Position numbers and translations under genes: made by a program
The notes under the pieces: model-generated
The model's database searches: none
What the model was told of the DNA's origin: nothing
Seen by the model: the letters and a program-made list of their open reading frames with translations, nothing else
Origin: an uncultured Acidimicrobiaceae bacterium
Lineage (GTDB): Bacteria; Actinomycetota; Acidimicrobiia; Acidimicrobiales; SZUA-35
DNA length: 64,000 bases
Direction of reading: 5' to 3'
Assembly (NCBI GenBank): GCA_947259095.1
Contig: CAMYLA010000027.1
Coordinates: 1-64,000 of the forward strand
Shown: in pieces, positions 15,678 through 24,561 of the stretch
Position numbering within the stretch: the stretch's first letter is position 1
How the letters are laid out: the number at the start of each line of letters is the position of its first letter

Positions 15678-17264
15678 GTGGAACGCCCTCCGGTGACCGC
15701 CGGGCGGTGGGATGCGGTGGTGGTCGGCGGGGGAGCGGCCGGCTGCGTGGTGGCGGCCAGGCTGGGGGCCGGCGGCCGGGAGGTGCTGCTGATCGAGGCC
15801 GGGCCCGGCGAGCCGAGACCGTCTGCGGCGGCCGGACTCGACATCATCGCCGCCGCCGAGTTGGCGGACCGGCAGTGGGCGGGCCTGGAGGTCCGCCACC
15901 AACCGGAGGGGCAACGTCATCGGTACCGCCAGGGGTACGGCCTCGGCGGGGGCACGATGATCAACGCCTTGCTGCTGTCGCCGGGCGACCGGGATGACTA
16001 CCGGCGTTGGGCTCAGGTCCATCGCTGCGCCGGTTGGGGGCCACAGGACATGGATCCGTGGCTGTCGGCGGTCGCCGACCGCTACCCCGGCCGGCCGTTG
16101 CCACCGCGGTCGCTGTCGCAGGCGTTCGAGTCCGCCGCGGCCGCCGCCGGTCACGCAGTCGGCGGGTCGTCGATGGACCAGGACCGCCTCGGCGTGCTGG
16201 CGACCCGCCTGGCGGTGGACGGTGACCGACGCCGCACTGCGGTCGACGCCTACCTCGGTTCGAGCGACGGGCGGCCGGCGGCGGCCGGGGTCTCGATCCT
16301 CACCGGCCGGGCGGTGCGACGGGTGATCGCCTCCGACGACCGGGTCACCGGCGTGGAGCTTGCCGATGGTGAGACGATCGATTCACCACTGGTGGTCCTG
16401 TGCGCCGGCGCCATTGCCACCCCGGCGCTGCTGCTGTCCTCGGGCATCGGCGGCCGTTCGGTCGGCCAGAGGCTGAAGGACCACCCGTCCTTTGCGTTCA
16501 CCGTTGCGCTCCGGTCCGGCGACGCCGAGGCCCCCGGCGGGGCCCAGGCCCAGCAGCGGCTGGTCTCCCGGCTGCTGCGCTGGTCTTCCGGTCCGGAGGA
16601 GCGTGGCGACCTGCAGGCGTTCGTCATCGATCGTGTCGACGACGGGGCGGCCGAGGACCCGGCCCTCCGCAGACGCCATCGGACGGCCGGCGAGGGGGCT
16701 GCGGGGCCGATGGGGGTGGTCGTCGTCGGCTTGATGCGGGTGTCGTCCACCGGTTCGGTGTCGGTCGACCGTCAGTCGGTCGCCACGACATCGGGTAGCA
16801 CGACATCGGCCGTCGCGGCTTCGCCCGCCCTCGACGTCGTGACCGGCGTGCTCGGCTCGGTCGACGATCGGCGCCGGCTGCGATCCGCGGTGCGCCATAT
16901 CGGCCGGCTCCTGCGCAGCCGGCCGATGGAGTCGCTGGTCGGCGCGATCCACATCGACGACGCCGGCACCCCGGCCGCCGCCATCGACACGATGACCGAA
17001 GTCGAGCTCGATCGGTGGTTGGTCGGCCACCCCGGGCCGTACAGCCACCCGGCCGGCAGTTGCGCCATGGGCCCGTCGAGCGACCGACGGTCGGTGGTGG
17101 CCTGCGAACCGGCGTCGGCCGGCCGGGTCCTCGGGTGCCGCGGCCTGTACCTGGCCGACGCCTCGATCCTGCCCGACCTGGTGCAGGGGGGCCTGCAGGT
17201 CCCGGTCATGGCGGTGGCCGAACGGGTGGCGGCCGGGATCCTCGCCGACGCCGGGCGACCCTGA
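15678..17264 (+). CDS. GMC-family FAD-dependent oxidoreductase
   Basis: A 528-residue flavoprotein. The N-terminus has the dinucleotide-binding GGGAAGCVVAARL, then GYGLGGGTMINALLLSPGDRDDYRRW typical of GMC enzymes, then LCAGAIATPALLLSSGIG. The C-terminal region keeps HPAGSCAMG with the catalytic histidine, but the usual second His/Asn region (NTNxP) reads GGLQVP. These enzymes oxidise alcohols such as choline or long-chain alcohols to aldehydes. Its position after an acyl-CoA ligase suggests an alcohol-to-acid-to-CoA route, which is inference. The start is GTG 15678; GTG 15693 is equally possible. Confidence 0.87.
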   Translation: MERPPVTAGRWDAVVVGGGAAGCVVAARLGAGGREVLLIEAGPGEPRPSAAAGLDIIAAAELADRQWAGLEVRHQPEGQRHRYRQGYGLGGGTMINALLLSPGDRDDYRRWAQVHRCAGWGPQDMDPWLSAVADRYPGRPLPPRSLSQAFESAAAAAGHAVGGSSMDQDRLGVLATRLAVDGDRRRTAVDAYLGSSDGRPAAAGVSILTGRAVRRVIASDDRVTGVELADGETIDSPLVVLCAGAIATPALLLSSGIGGRSVGQRLKDHPSFAFTVALRSGDAEAPGGAQAQQRLVSRLLRWSSGPEERGDLQAFVIDRVDDGAAEDPALRRRHRTAGEGAAGPMGVVVVGLMRVSSTGSVSVDRQSVATTSGSTTSAVAASPALDVVTGVLGSVDDRRRLRSAVRHIGRLLRSRPMESLVGAIHIDDAGTPAAAIDTMTEVELDRWLVGHPGPYSHPAGSCAMGPSSDRRSVVACEPASAGRVLGCRGLYLADASILPDLVQGGLQVPVMAVAERVAAGILADAGRP

Positions 17265-17294
17265 TCACCGCCGACGCCGGCCGACCCTGATCAC
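17243..17294. repeat. 26-bp tandem duplication over the GMC gene stop codon
   Basis: 17243-17268 and 17269-17294 match at 25 of 26 positions (mismatch at 17255/17281). The first copy contains the stop TGA at 17262-17264. Confidence 0.85.
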
Positions 17295-17361
17295 CTGCGG
17301 ACCGGTCAACCGATCGAACCGACCCGGACACTCCCGTGGCCCGGTCGCCGTTCACCGCCGG

Positions 17362-17856
17362 TCACTGCCTGACCGGCGGCCCCGCTCGTCCGTCGCAGCC
17401 CCGGCAGACCCCCAACAGGTCGACCCGGTGATGTAAACCACGAAAGCGGTGGTTGGCCGCACCTTGCGCCAGTGATCGCTCGAGGGCGGCCTCGACCGTA
17501 GCGTCGAGTGTGACATCGATGATGATCCCGCACTGCTCACAGATCAGGTGGTGGTGGTGTTGGCCGGTGATGGCCTCGGTCAGCTCGAACCGTCCATGGT
17601 CGTCGGAGGTGACGATGCGGTGGACCACGCCAACCTCCTCGAGAACGACGAGGTTGCGGTAGGTCGAACTCTGGGCCAGCCCCTGACCGGCGTTCAGCAA
17701 CTCGGCGATCGTGGCCGGCCCGGGCAGGATCAGCAGCGCCTCCACCACCGCCCGGCGGTTGGCGGTGTAGCGCTGGCCGACCGCCGCCAATTTGGTGGCC
17801 GCCAACTGGTGTACGTTGCTGGCGATCAACTGGGTGGTCGGTCTGGGGTTGGTCAC
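17362..17856 (-). CDS. Fur-family metal-responsive transcriptional regulator
   Basis: A 164-residue regulator. A winged-helix region (GQRYTANRRAVVEALL, then SSTYRNLVVLEEVGVVHRI) precedes the HHHHLICEQCGIIIDV metal/Zn motif and a second Cys pair near the end (CRGCDG). Length and motifs fit Fur/Zur; whether it senses iron, zinc or peroxide cannot be told. The frame is open much further upstream, but the GTG at 17856, with GGAG about 8 nt before it, gives a family-typical start. It is transcribed away from the Bax-inhibitor-like gene, with 355 bp between. Confidence 0.9.
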   Translation of the reverse strand: MTNPRPTTQLIASNVHQLAATKLAAVGQRYTANRRAVVEALLILPGPATIAELLNAGQGLAQSSTYRNLVVLEEVGVVHRIVTSDDHGRFELTEAITGQHHHHLICEQCGIIIDVTLDATVEAALERSLAQGAANHRFRGLHHRVDLLGVCRGCDGRAGPPVRQ

Positions 17857-18211
17857 TCGTTCGCTCTCCGCTCGGTTCGCTCCGGCCACCGTAGCGCGTC
17901 GGCCCGATGCCGGGAATCGGTAGGAACGGGCATGGTCGCCAACCGGGTCCGGGTTCGGATCGTCGGCGAGGGGTACCGCCCTGGAGCATCGCCGACGGCT
18001 GGCGGCCGCACGACGAGAACGGGTGTCGAAGCCGGAAAAGGCGAGTCGCCGGGCCGAACGGGAATAGGCGATCGATCCATGACGTTTTCCCACCTGACGC
18101 CGCATCTGCGGCTTCTTACGAGAGGATGGGAGCAGGCGCTCCCGGTCGATTCCCGGAATCGTCTCGAAGTAATAGCCGAGCCAACCAACCTCCAGGGAGG
18201 TCCGCACGTCA
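17857..18211. other. Divergent intergenic region, Fur gene / BI-1 gene
   Basis: No gene is supported in these 355 bp. The only structures seen are a small GCCGC-ATCT-GCGGC hairpin near 18099-18112 and the GGGAGG ribosome site for the gene at 18212. Regulatory signals for both neighbours must lie here. Confidence 0.5.
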
Positions 18212-18922
18212 ATGGCTTATCCCCAACCGACGATGACCCCGGTCATCAATGCCGACGAGGAAACCAGATCACGGTTCCTGGTCAAGGTCTACCAACATCT
18301 CGCTCTGGCGGTGCTGGCCTTCATCGCCATCGAAACGGTTTTCTTCACCGTCGGTATCGCCGAGGGTATCTACAACTTCCTGGCGTCGACCGGGGGCGTG
18401 GCCTGGCTGCTGATTCTCGGCGGTTTCACGATCGTCAACATGATCGCCTCCCGTTCGGCCCATCAGCTCGGCAACACCGGTGCCCAATACGGCGCCCTGT
18501 TCGCCATGTCGGCCGCCGAAGCGCTCATTTTCGCCCCGTTCCTGTACTACGTGTTCAGGATCGCCCCCACCGACGGCACCACCAGCGTGGCTTCGGCCGC
18601 CATCGTGACCCTGGTCGGATTCGCCGCCCTCACGGTGGTGGCGATGACCACCCGGAAGGACCTTTCGTTCCTTCGGCCCCTGATCATGTGGGGTGCCATC
18701 GTGGCCATCGGCCTGATCATCGCCGCCGTCGTCTTCGGATTCCAGCTCGGTGCGGTGTTCTCGGTGGCCATGATCGGCCTGGCCGGGGCATCGATTCTGT
18801 ACCAGACCCAGACCATCGTCCGGAAATATCCGGAATGGGCCTATGTCGGTGCTGCCGTCAGCCTGTTCGGGTCGTTGATGATGATGTTCTGGTACGTCCT
18901 GCAGCTGTTCACCCGGCGCTGA
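18212..18922 (+). CDS. Bax inhibitor-1 (BI-1/YccA) family membrane protein
   Basis: A 236-residue protein. After a short polar N-terminus (residues 1-22) it is almost entirely hydrophobic, with about seven membrane segments, including TAASA/GAQYG-type glycine-rich turns and a closing LFGSLMMMFWYVLQLF. This is the BI-1 (UPF0005/TMBIM) pattern, a family associated with ion (calcium) leak or with FtsH regulation (YccA). ATG 18212 has GGGAGG about 10 nt upstream. A strong terminator follows. Confidence 0.88.
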   Translation: MAYPQPTMTPVINADEETRSRFLVKVYQHLALAVLAFIAIETVFFTVGIAEGIYNFLASTGGVAWLLILGGFTIVNMIASRSAHQLGNTGAQYGALFAMSAAEALIFAPFLYYVFRIAPTDGTTSVASAAIVTLVGFAALTVVAMTTRKDLSFLRPLIMWGAIVAIGLIIAAVVFGFQLGAVFSVAMIGLAGASILYQTQTIVRKYPEWAYVGAAVSLFGSLMMMFWYVLQLFTRR

Positions 18923-18973
18923 CCCGTTGGCCGGCGGCCCCTGTCGCCCGGCCCGTCAACCCAACCGGTTCTG

Positions 18974-19009
18974 CGAAACCCCGCTCCATCACACCGGAGC
19001 GGGGTTTCG
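18974..19009 (+). terminator. Strong intrinsic terminator hairpin
   Basis: A perfect 14-bp inverted repeat, CGAAACCCCGCTCC / GGAGCGGGGTTTCG, with an 8-nt loop (ATCACACC), located 51 bp after the BI-1 stop. No long T-run follows, but the ascending arm itself contains TTT. Confidence 0.8.
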
Positions 19010-19166
19010 AATATGTTGCAGATTTGTATCACTTCGGGTAGTGTCACCCACGTCCGCATCCCGCCTGCGACACCCGCACATCATGAAGGCCCGCCGGCCG
19101 TAGCCCCCGTTCGAAGCACCTGCTTCGAACGGTTCGATCGGTGTGCCGCGTTTGTTCAGGGGATCC

Positions 19167-19860
19167 GTGGCACCAGAAGAACCAACGAACCTCAGGTTGT
19201 CGAGAGTTGTCGACCCCGAGGCCGCCCGGCCGCTCACCGGCTCGGCATCTGCTCCGACTTCGACTCCGGCACCTGCTCCAACTCCGGCTCCGGCTCCGAG
19301 GTCCATTCTCGACTCCGGACGCCGATATGGCCAACCACCAAACGCCATGGCAGCGCCGGCCGGCCTCATCACCGAGCGCGCCGCCGGCGACGAGATCGGC
19401 CCCCACCGCGACATTGCGGTTGGGCCGATGCGAAGCCGCTCCCGAACCTACGTTGCGCTGGCCGCCGTGATTGCCGCCCTGACGGTTTCGGTGACGGCAG
19501 TCGTCGTCATCGGCGGGAACGACAGCGCCCAGACACCCCCGTCGGAGGGCGCGGTCGCCCGGGTCGTGGCCGGCGGGCCGGAGGCACCGGCAACGGCTGA
19601 CGCCCCTGGCGCCGAGCAGCCTCCGGTCGGCTTGTTCGCCGGCGGGCCGGACCGGGGCGACCGCGCTGGTGGGTCTCCCTCGTCCTCGGCGGCTCCGTCG
19701 ACAGCTGCGGCCGATCCGACGTCGTCGGCCACCGCAACCTCCTCGTCGTCATCGTTCTCGTCTTTGTCGTCTCCGTCCTCATCGCTGCCGTCCTCGTCGT
19801 CGTCGAAGCCGGGCCTGAGCCCGACCAACTCGACGGTCCGCCCCGGTTCCGGTCCCGGAA
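19167..19860 (+). pseudogene. N-terminal anchor part of a frame-broken GH16 gene
   Basis: From GTG 19167 (AGGGGA ribosome site 19158-19163) the frame encodes a Pro/Ala/Thr-rich cytoplasmic segment, a membrane segment (YVALAAVIAALTVSVTAVVVIG) and a long Ser/Pro-rich stretch. This looks like the export and anchor region of the GH16 enzyme that follows, but the enzyme lies one frame away. The frame stays open to 20582, yet past about 19860 its sequence is no longer linker-like, whereas the GH16 frame is linker-like from 19819. The crossover therefore lies around 19819-19860. The end coordinate is approximate. Confidence 0.6.
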
Positions 19861-20121
19861 CCGCTGGCCTCGGGGCCGGGCTCCGCGACGGCGGCGTCTC
19901 CAACATCGAAGGCGACGGTCGGACCACGTTCGACACGATCGACACCGTCGTCGGCCCGCCGGACAACCTCGTCCTCGGCCCGTCCCTCATCTGCGACGTC
20001 GGCACAGCGTCGTGCAACACCGACCACCACAACCAGGTCGAGCGCCACCTCGGTTGCGGCAGGGGGAGCGGACCCGACGCCGAGCCCGCCGGCGGCAGCC
20101 GCCAAGAAGCCGACCTCGGCC

Positions 20122-20226
20122 CCGACCACCTCGACAACCAGGCCGACCACCTCGACAACCAGGCCGACCACCCCGACAACCAGACCGACCACCTCGACAA
20201 CCAGGCCGACGACACCGACAACCAGG
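20122..20226 (+). repeat. 21-bp tandem repeats encoding TTSTTRP linker
   Basis: Five adjacent 21-bp units (CCGACCACCTCGACAACCAG plus G, with a few substitutions in units 3 and 5) and a partial sixth. In the GH16 frame they encode repeated Thr/Pro linker residues. Unit number probably varies between strains. Confidence 0.85.
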
Positions 20227-20301
20227 CCGACGACACCGACCACGACGGCGACCACCAGGCCGACCACGGCACCCGCGGGGCCGAGTGGATCGCCGGGTCA
20301 G

Positions 20302-21030
20302 GTGCTGTGGCAGGACGACTTCAACTCGTTGAACACCTCGACCTGGAAGCTGGAGCACTCCACCTACGGCGACGGGAACAACGAACTGCAGTGCTACCGG
20401 CCGGAGAACGTCTCGGTTTCCGGTGGCAAGTTGATCCTGCGAGCGGTCACCGAGACCTACACCTGCCCCAACGGATCGACCCGCCAGGTCACCTCCGGGA
20501 TGGTGCGGAGTCGGGGTGTCACCTTCTCCCCGGGCCAGGCCATCGAGTTCCGGGTCAAGTTGAACCCGGCCGATGCCAATGATCAGGGTGGGCTCTGGCC
20601 CGCAGTGTGGGCGTCCGGTTGGGCCGGGGGCGGCTGGCCACGGGGTGGGGAGATGGACTGGTTGGAGGTGATGACGGCGGAGAACCCCAGGCGGGCCATG
20701 TTCAGCATGCACTACGCCGATCCCGGCGGCTCCCACGCCCTTCGGAACAAGGGTGTCATCGGGTCCGGCAACTTCAGCGACGACTGGCATGTCGTCCGGT
20801 TCGACTACGGCCGCAACGGCCGGTTGACCTGGTACCTCGATGGGGTCCAGGCGTTTCGGGTCGACGGCGTCGCCACCCTGCAGGGATTTCCGGCCCCGTT
20901 CGATCAGACGGTGGGCGAGATCAAGATCAACCTGGCACTCGGCGGCCGGCCCGGCCCCCTCTCACCCCGAGCGGTTGGATCGAGCGGCGCATCGTTCGAG
21001 ATGGACTACATCCGGATCATTCAGCTCTGA
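20302..21030 (+). CDS. Glycoside hydrolase family 16 catalytic domain (beta-glucanase-like)
   Basis: Residues beginning VLWQDDFNSLNTSTW form a complete GH16 domain: NNELQCYRPENVSVSGGKLILRA, then the catalytic EMDWLE (ExDxxE, nucleophile and acid/base glutamates), and HYADPGG and WHVVRFDY strands. Such enzymes cut beta-1,3 or mixed-linkage glucans outside the cell. The same frame is open leftward to 19819 and encodes a Thr/Pro-rich linker with TTSTTRP repeats, but contains no start codon there. Export would need the membrane segment in the other frame. The coordinates give only the first possible start, which would lack a signal peptide. Confidence 0.8.
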   Translation: MLWQDDFNSLNTSTWKLEHSTYGDGNNELQCYRPENVSVSGGKLILRAVTETYTCPNGSTRQVTSGMVRSRGVTFSPGQAIEFRVKLNPADANDQGGLWPAVWASGWAGGGWPRGGEMDWLEVMTAENPRRAMFSMHYADPGGSHALRNKGVIGSGNFSDDWHVVRFDYGRNGRLTWYLDGVQAFRVDGVATLQGFPAPFDQTVGEIKINLALGGRPGPLSPRAVGSSGASFEMDYIRIIQL

Positions 21031-21194
21031 CGTGGGTGCGATCATTGGCACGGTCCCGTGATCGCACCGGCCCGTCACGGCACCATGACCGGCAACCCTG
21101 CGAGAACAACGCGACAACACTGTCCAAGCTACTAAGCTCGCCGAGGTGTGCGCTCTCCGGCCGGAATCGGTCAGAACCCGGAAGGATGCCTGAG

Positions 21195-22151
21195 GTGAAC
21201 CGGCTGTTCGACTGGACGTGGCTACCGCTGCTGTTGTTTTCGTGTATCGGGGCCGGGCTGGCCTCGGTCTTCTGGTGGTGGAGACGGCGGGTCGCCGACG
21301 CCGAATATCACCGCCACCGCCTGATGGCCGAGGCCGAGTCGGACAGGCTCCGGCTCCGGGTCAGCTCGCTCAGAGCGGCCGAGACCCGGGCCGAGGACCT
21401 CCAGATCGAGTTGCAGAAGACCCAGGCCGACGCCGCCCGATTGCCGGCATTGGTTTCGGAGGTGAAAGCACTGCGGGCCCGGGCCGAGACCATCCCCGAT
21501 CTCGAGCGCGAGCTCGACACCATCCGGGAAGGGGCCGTCGAGGCCAAGGTCATGGAGTCGCAGCTGGCGGCCCTGCGGACCGAGGCCTCTCGAACCATCG
21601 ACCTGGAGTCGGAGATCCTCTCGCTCAGAGCCAGGCTGGACCGGGCCGCCGAGTTGGAGTCGCGGTTGGCCGCGGCCGAGGGGAAGGCGGCCAGGGTGGC
21701 GGAGCTGGAGTCGCAGCTGGCTGCGGCCGAGCGCCGGGCCGGAACCGTCGAGGGTCGGGCGGCCGGCGCCGATGCGAAGGGCTCGAGGTCGAGCCCGGCG
21801 GCCGACGCCGCATCGCATCGCAACGTCGACCCGATCGACGGCGCACCTCCGCCGGCGGAGCCATCCACGCTGGACAGCGCGGCGCCAGAGCACCGCGACG
21901 ATCTGCAGGCGGTGAGTGGGATAGGCCCGGTGGCCGAGAAGACCCTGAACTCGTTGGGTATCCGGACCTGGGAGCAACTGGCGGCCCTCACCCCGCAGGA
22001 TGCGATCCGGGTCGACGAGGCCATCGGCTCGTTCCCGGGCCGGATCGAGCGCGACCAGTGGATTGGCCAGGCCGCCGACCTCGTTCGCCGGTTCCCACTC
22101 CGGGACCCCTACGACCGCCCTGATCGCAAGGCGCTCCGAGGCGGGAGCTGA
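21195..22151 (+). CDS. Membrane-anchored coiled-coil protein with C-terminal helix-hairpin-helix domain
   Basis: About 318 residues. A membrane segment (WLPLLLFSCIGAGLASVFWWW) lies at the N-terminus, followed by a long heptad-rich coiled coil with repeated LESxLAAAExxA units (about residues 45-190), a low-complexity spacer, and a C-terminal DLQAVSGIGPVAEKTLNSLGI segment with the GIGP helix-hairpin-helix found in DNA-binding and ribosomal-fusion proteins. GTG 21195 is preferred because AAGG lies 9 nt upstream; the ATG at 21186 sits directly against it. The function is unknown. The architecture suggests tethering DNA or a protein partner to the membrane. Confidence 0.75.
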   Translation: MNRLFDWTWLPLLLFSCIGAGLASVFWWWRRRVADAEYHRHRLMAEAESDRLRLRVSSLRAAETRAEDLQIELQKTQADAARLPALVSEVKALRARAETIPDLERELDTIREGAVEAKVMESQLAALRTEASRTIDLESEILSLRARLDRAAELESRLAAAEGKAARVAELESQLAAAERRAGTVEGRAAGADAKGSRSSPAADAASHRNVDPIDGAPPPAEPSTLDSAAPEHRDDLQAVSGIGPVAEKTLNSLGIRTWEQLAALTPQDAIRVDEAIGSFPGRIERDQWIGQAADLVRRFPLRDPYDRPDRKALRGGS

Positions 22152-22210
22152 AGGCGACCGTTCCGGCCACCCGGGCCGCGCCCGATACGGGGGCCAACGA
22201 CCGCCCCCGA

Positions 22211-22216
22211 TAGATT
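22211..22216 (+). promoter_or_regulatory. Candidate -10 box TAGATT
   Basis: TAGATT lies 8 nt before the ATG at 22225; no Shine-Dalgarno sequence is present. Confidence 0.4.
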
Positions 22217-22224
22217 GCCTGCTG

Positions 22225-23670
22225 ATGACTCCCGAAGAGTTCCGTAGCGCCGGCCACCAGTTGATCGACTGGATCGCCGACTACCGCACCGATCTCGACC
22301 GGGGACCGGTGCTGGCCACGACCGAACCGGGCCAGGTCTCGCAGGCCTTTCCCTCAATCCCTCCGACCGAGGTTCGCACGATGTCGGAGGTGATCGCCGA
22401 CGTGGAACGATCGGTGGTGCCGGGCCTCACCCAGGTACAACACCCGATGCACTTCGGCTGGTTCCCGTCGAACGCTTCGCTGGCCTCGGTCCTGGGCGAC
22501 ATGGCATCGTCCGGCCTCGGAGGCCTCGGCATCTCGTGGGAGAGCTGCCCCGCCCTCACCGAGGTCGAAGAGGTGGTCTGCGATTGGATGCGTCAACTGA
22601 CCGGCCTGTCCGAGCATTGGTCCGGCACGATCCAGGACACCGCATCGACCGCCTGCCTGGTGGCACTGCTGAGTGCAAGGGAACGGGCGACCGGGCACAG
22701 CCAGTCCGCAGGCGGACTGGCTGCCGTCGATCATCCGCCGGTGGTCTACACCACCGACCAGGCTCATTCCTCGGTTCGAAAGGCCGCACTGCTTGCCGGC
22801 TACGGGGCCGACAACCTCCGCTCGGTCCCGGTCGATCCCGACACCTACGCCATGGACCCGGCTGCCCTCCAGCGGGCGATCGAGGCCGACCTGGCAGACA
22901 ACCGGCAGCCGGCGGCGGTCGTGGTGTCGATCGGAACCACCGGGGTGACCGCCTTCGATCCGCTGGCCGATATCGTGGCCGTCGCCGCCGAGCACGCAGT
23001 CTGGGTCCACGTCGATGCGGCGATGGCCGGCACCGCAATGCTGCTTCCGGAGTGCCGGCACCTGTGGACCGGCGTGGAGCAGGCGGATTCGTTGACCTGG
23101 AATCCCCACAAGTGGATGGGCACCATCCTCGACACATCGCTGTACTACGTGCGGGATGTGGAGCATCTGGTGCGGGTGATGTCGACCAACCCCAGCTATC
23201 TGCGGTCCGACAGCGACGGCGAGGTGACGCAGTATCGGGACTGGGGGCTGCCCCTCGGCCGTCGCTTCCGGGCCTTGAAGCTGTGGTTCCATCTCGAACT
23301 GGACGGGATCGAGGCCATCCGGGAACGGATCCGGCGGGACCTGGAGAACGCCCGGTGGCTGGCGGAACAGATCGAGGCGGCGCCGGAGTGGCGGGTCCTG
23401 GCACCGGTCCGGCTGCAGACGATCTGCGTCAGGCACGTCCCCCGCCTGGCCGGGGCGGAGTTGGCCGGGGAGGAACTCGACCGGCACACCCTGGCCTGGG
23501 TTGGCTCGATCAACCGGTCCGGCGCCGCCTACCTGACCCCCTCCATCCTCGATGGGCGGTGGATGGTCAGGGTCTCGATCGGCGTCGAGGGAACCGAGCG
23601 GAGCCATGTCGAGGAGCTGTGGTCGATCATGCGGTCCGCAGCCGCTGGCGACGTCGTGGGCTCCCGATGA
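22225..23670 (+). CDS. Pyridoxal-phosphate-dependent group II amino acid decarboxylase
   Basis: A 481-residue enzyme of the aromatic-L-amino-acid/tyrosine/tryptophan decarboxylase family. Visible are HPMHFGWFPSNAS near residues 73-84, TDQAHSSVRKA (His181 stacking on PLP), HVDAAMAG (Asp264) and the Schiff-base lysine in NPHKW (Lys296). It would release carbon dioxide from an aromatic amino acid such as Trp, Phe or Tyr; the exact substrate is not readable. Its stop overlaps the start of the Cof-like phosphatase (ATGA). Confidence 0.92.
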   Translation: MTPEEFRSAGHQLIDWIADYRTDLDRGPVLATTEPGQVSQAFPSIPPTEVRTMSEVIADVERSVVPGLTQVQHPMHFGWFPSNASLASVLGDMASSGLGGLGISWESCPALTEVEEVVCDWMRQLTGLSEHWSGTIQDTASTACLVALLSARERATGHSQSAGGLAAVDHPPVVYTTDQAHSSVRKAALLAGYGADNLRSVPVDPDTYAMDPAALQRAIEADLADNRQPAAVVVSIGTTGVTAFDPLADIVAVAAEHAVWVHVDAAMAGTAMLLPECRHLWTGVEQADSLTWNPHKWMGTILDTSLYYVRDVEHLVRVMSTNPSYLRSDSDGEVTQYRDWGLPLGRRFRALKLWFHLELDGIEAIRERIRRDLENARWLAEQIEAAPEWRVLAPVRLQTICVRHVPRLAGAELAGEELDRHTLAWVGSINRSGAAYLTPSILDGRWMVRVSIGVEGTERSHVEELWSIMRSAAAGDVVGSR

Positions 23671-24521
23671 CCGGCGCCGAGTCGGGGGTTTGGCCCGGGG
23701 TCGAGGCCGGGCCGATCCGGATGATCGCCCCCGATATCGACGGCACGATGCTCCGCAGCGACGGCTCGCTGTCGGCCGCGGTCAAGGACGCACTGCACCG
23801 TGCGGCGTCGGCCGGGATCCACGTCGTTCCGGCCACCGGACGGCCGGTGTTGATAGCCGAGGACGTGATCGATGCCCTGGACCTGCCCCAGTACTGGGTA
23901 TTCGCCAACGGCGCCATCACCCGCCACCTCGGCCGGGACGAGTTGATCCGGGGGTTCTGGATGGACGTGGCGTTGACCAGGCGACTCGTGCGTTCGTTGC
24001 GGCGCAAGCTCCCCGGTGCCGGGTTCGCCCTGGAGTTCGAGAAGACCGTCGCCTTCGAGCACGGCTTCGAACAGGTGGTCCCGACCGTCCCCTCGGTCCC
24101 GCCGACCGACGACGTGTTGTCGGCCTTCATCGACGGGGAGTGGCGGGGTGGCAGGGTCCAGAAGGTGCTGGTCTACGACCTGTCGCTCGACCTCGATCAG
24201 CTCTACCGGGACGTGTCGATTGCGGTCGGCGACGAAGCCGTCGCCAGCTACTCCGGTCTGCCCTTCATCGAGCTGGCCGCGGGCGAGGTGACGAAGGCCA
24301 CCGCCCTCCGCCTGCTGGCCGACGATCTGGGAATCGACCGCCGGGAGGTGGCCTGTTTCGGCGACAACCACAACGACCTGCCGATGCTGCAATGGGCCGG
24401 GTGGAGCTACGCCATGGAAAACGGCACCGACGACGCCAAGGCCGCGGCCGACGAGGTCATCGACCACAATGACCGCGACGGGCTGGCCTCCAAAATCCAT
24501 CAGTTGCTCGACGATCGATGA
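23667..24521 (+). CDS. HAD-superfamily IIB (Cof-type) phosphatase
   Basis: A 284-residue HAD hydrolase. Motif I is APDIDGTML near residue 25, motif II PATGRP, and motif IV GDNHNDLPML. The cap inserted between motifs II and III is the IIB type found in Cof and sugar-phosphate phosphatases (YidA, Cof). The likely role is dephosphorylating a sugar phosphate, PLP or FMN-like molecule in the cytoplasm. Translational coupling to a PLP enzyme makes a PLP-linked substrate an attractive but unproven idea. Confidence 0.88.
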   Translation: MTGAESGVWPGVEAGPIRMIAPDIDGTMLRSDGSLSAAVKDALHRAASAGIHVVPATGRPVLIAEDVIDALDLPQYWVFANGAITRHLGRDELIRGFWMDVALTRRLVRSLRRKLPGAGFALEFEKTVAFEHGFEQVVPTVPSVPPTDDVLSAFIDGEWRGGRVQKVLVYDLSLDLDQLYRDVSIAVGDEAVASYSGLPFIELAAGEVTKATALRLLADDLGIDRREVACFGDNHNDLPMLQWAGWSYAMENGTDDAKAAADEVIDHNDRDGLASKIHQLLDDR

Positions 24522-24561
24522 GACCGGGCCGATCCCGGCGTCGACCGCAGTCCGGTCCGGC

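Noticed and set aside
13883-15847. 654-codon minus-strand frame across the acyl-CoA ligase
   Set aside because: Composition is that of a shadow frame, and it conflicts with two well-supported genes.
20122-20226. Regular repeats as a CRISPR array
   Set aside because: The repeats abut with no spacers, and in the GH16 frame they encode a Thr/Pro linker.
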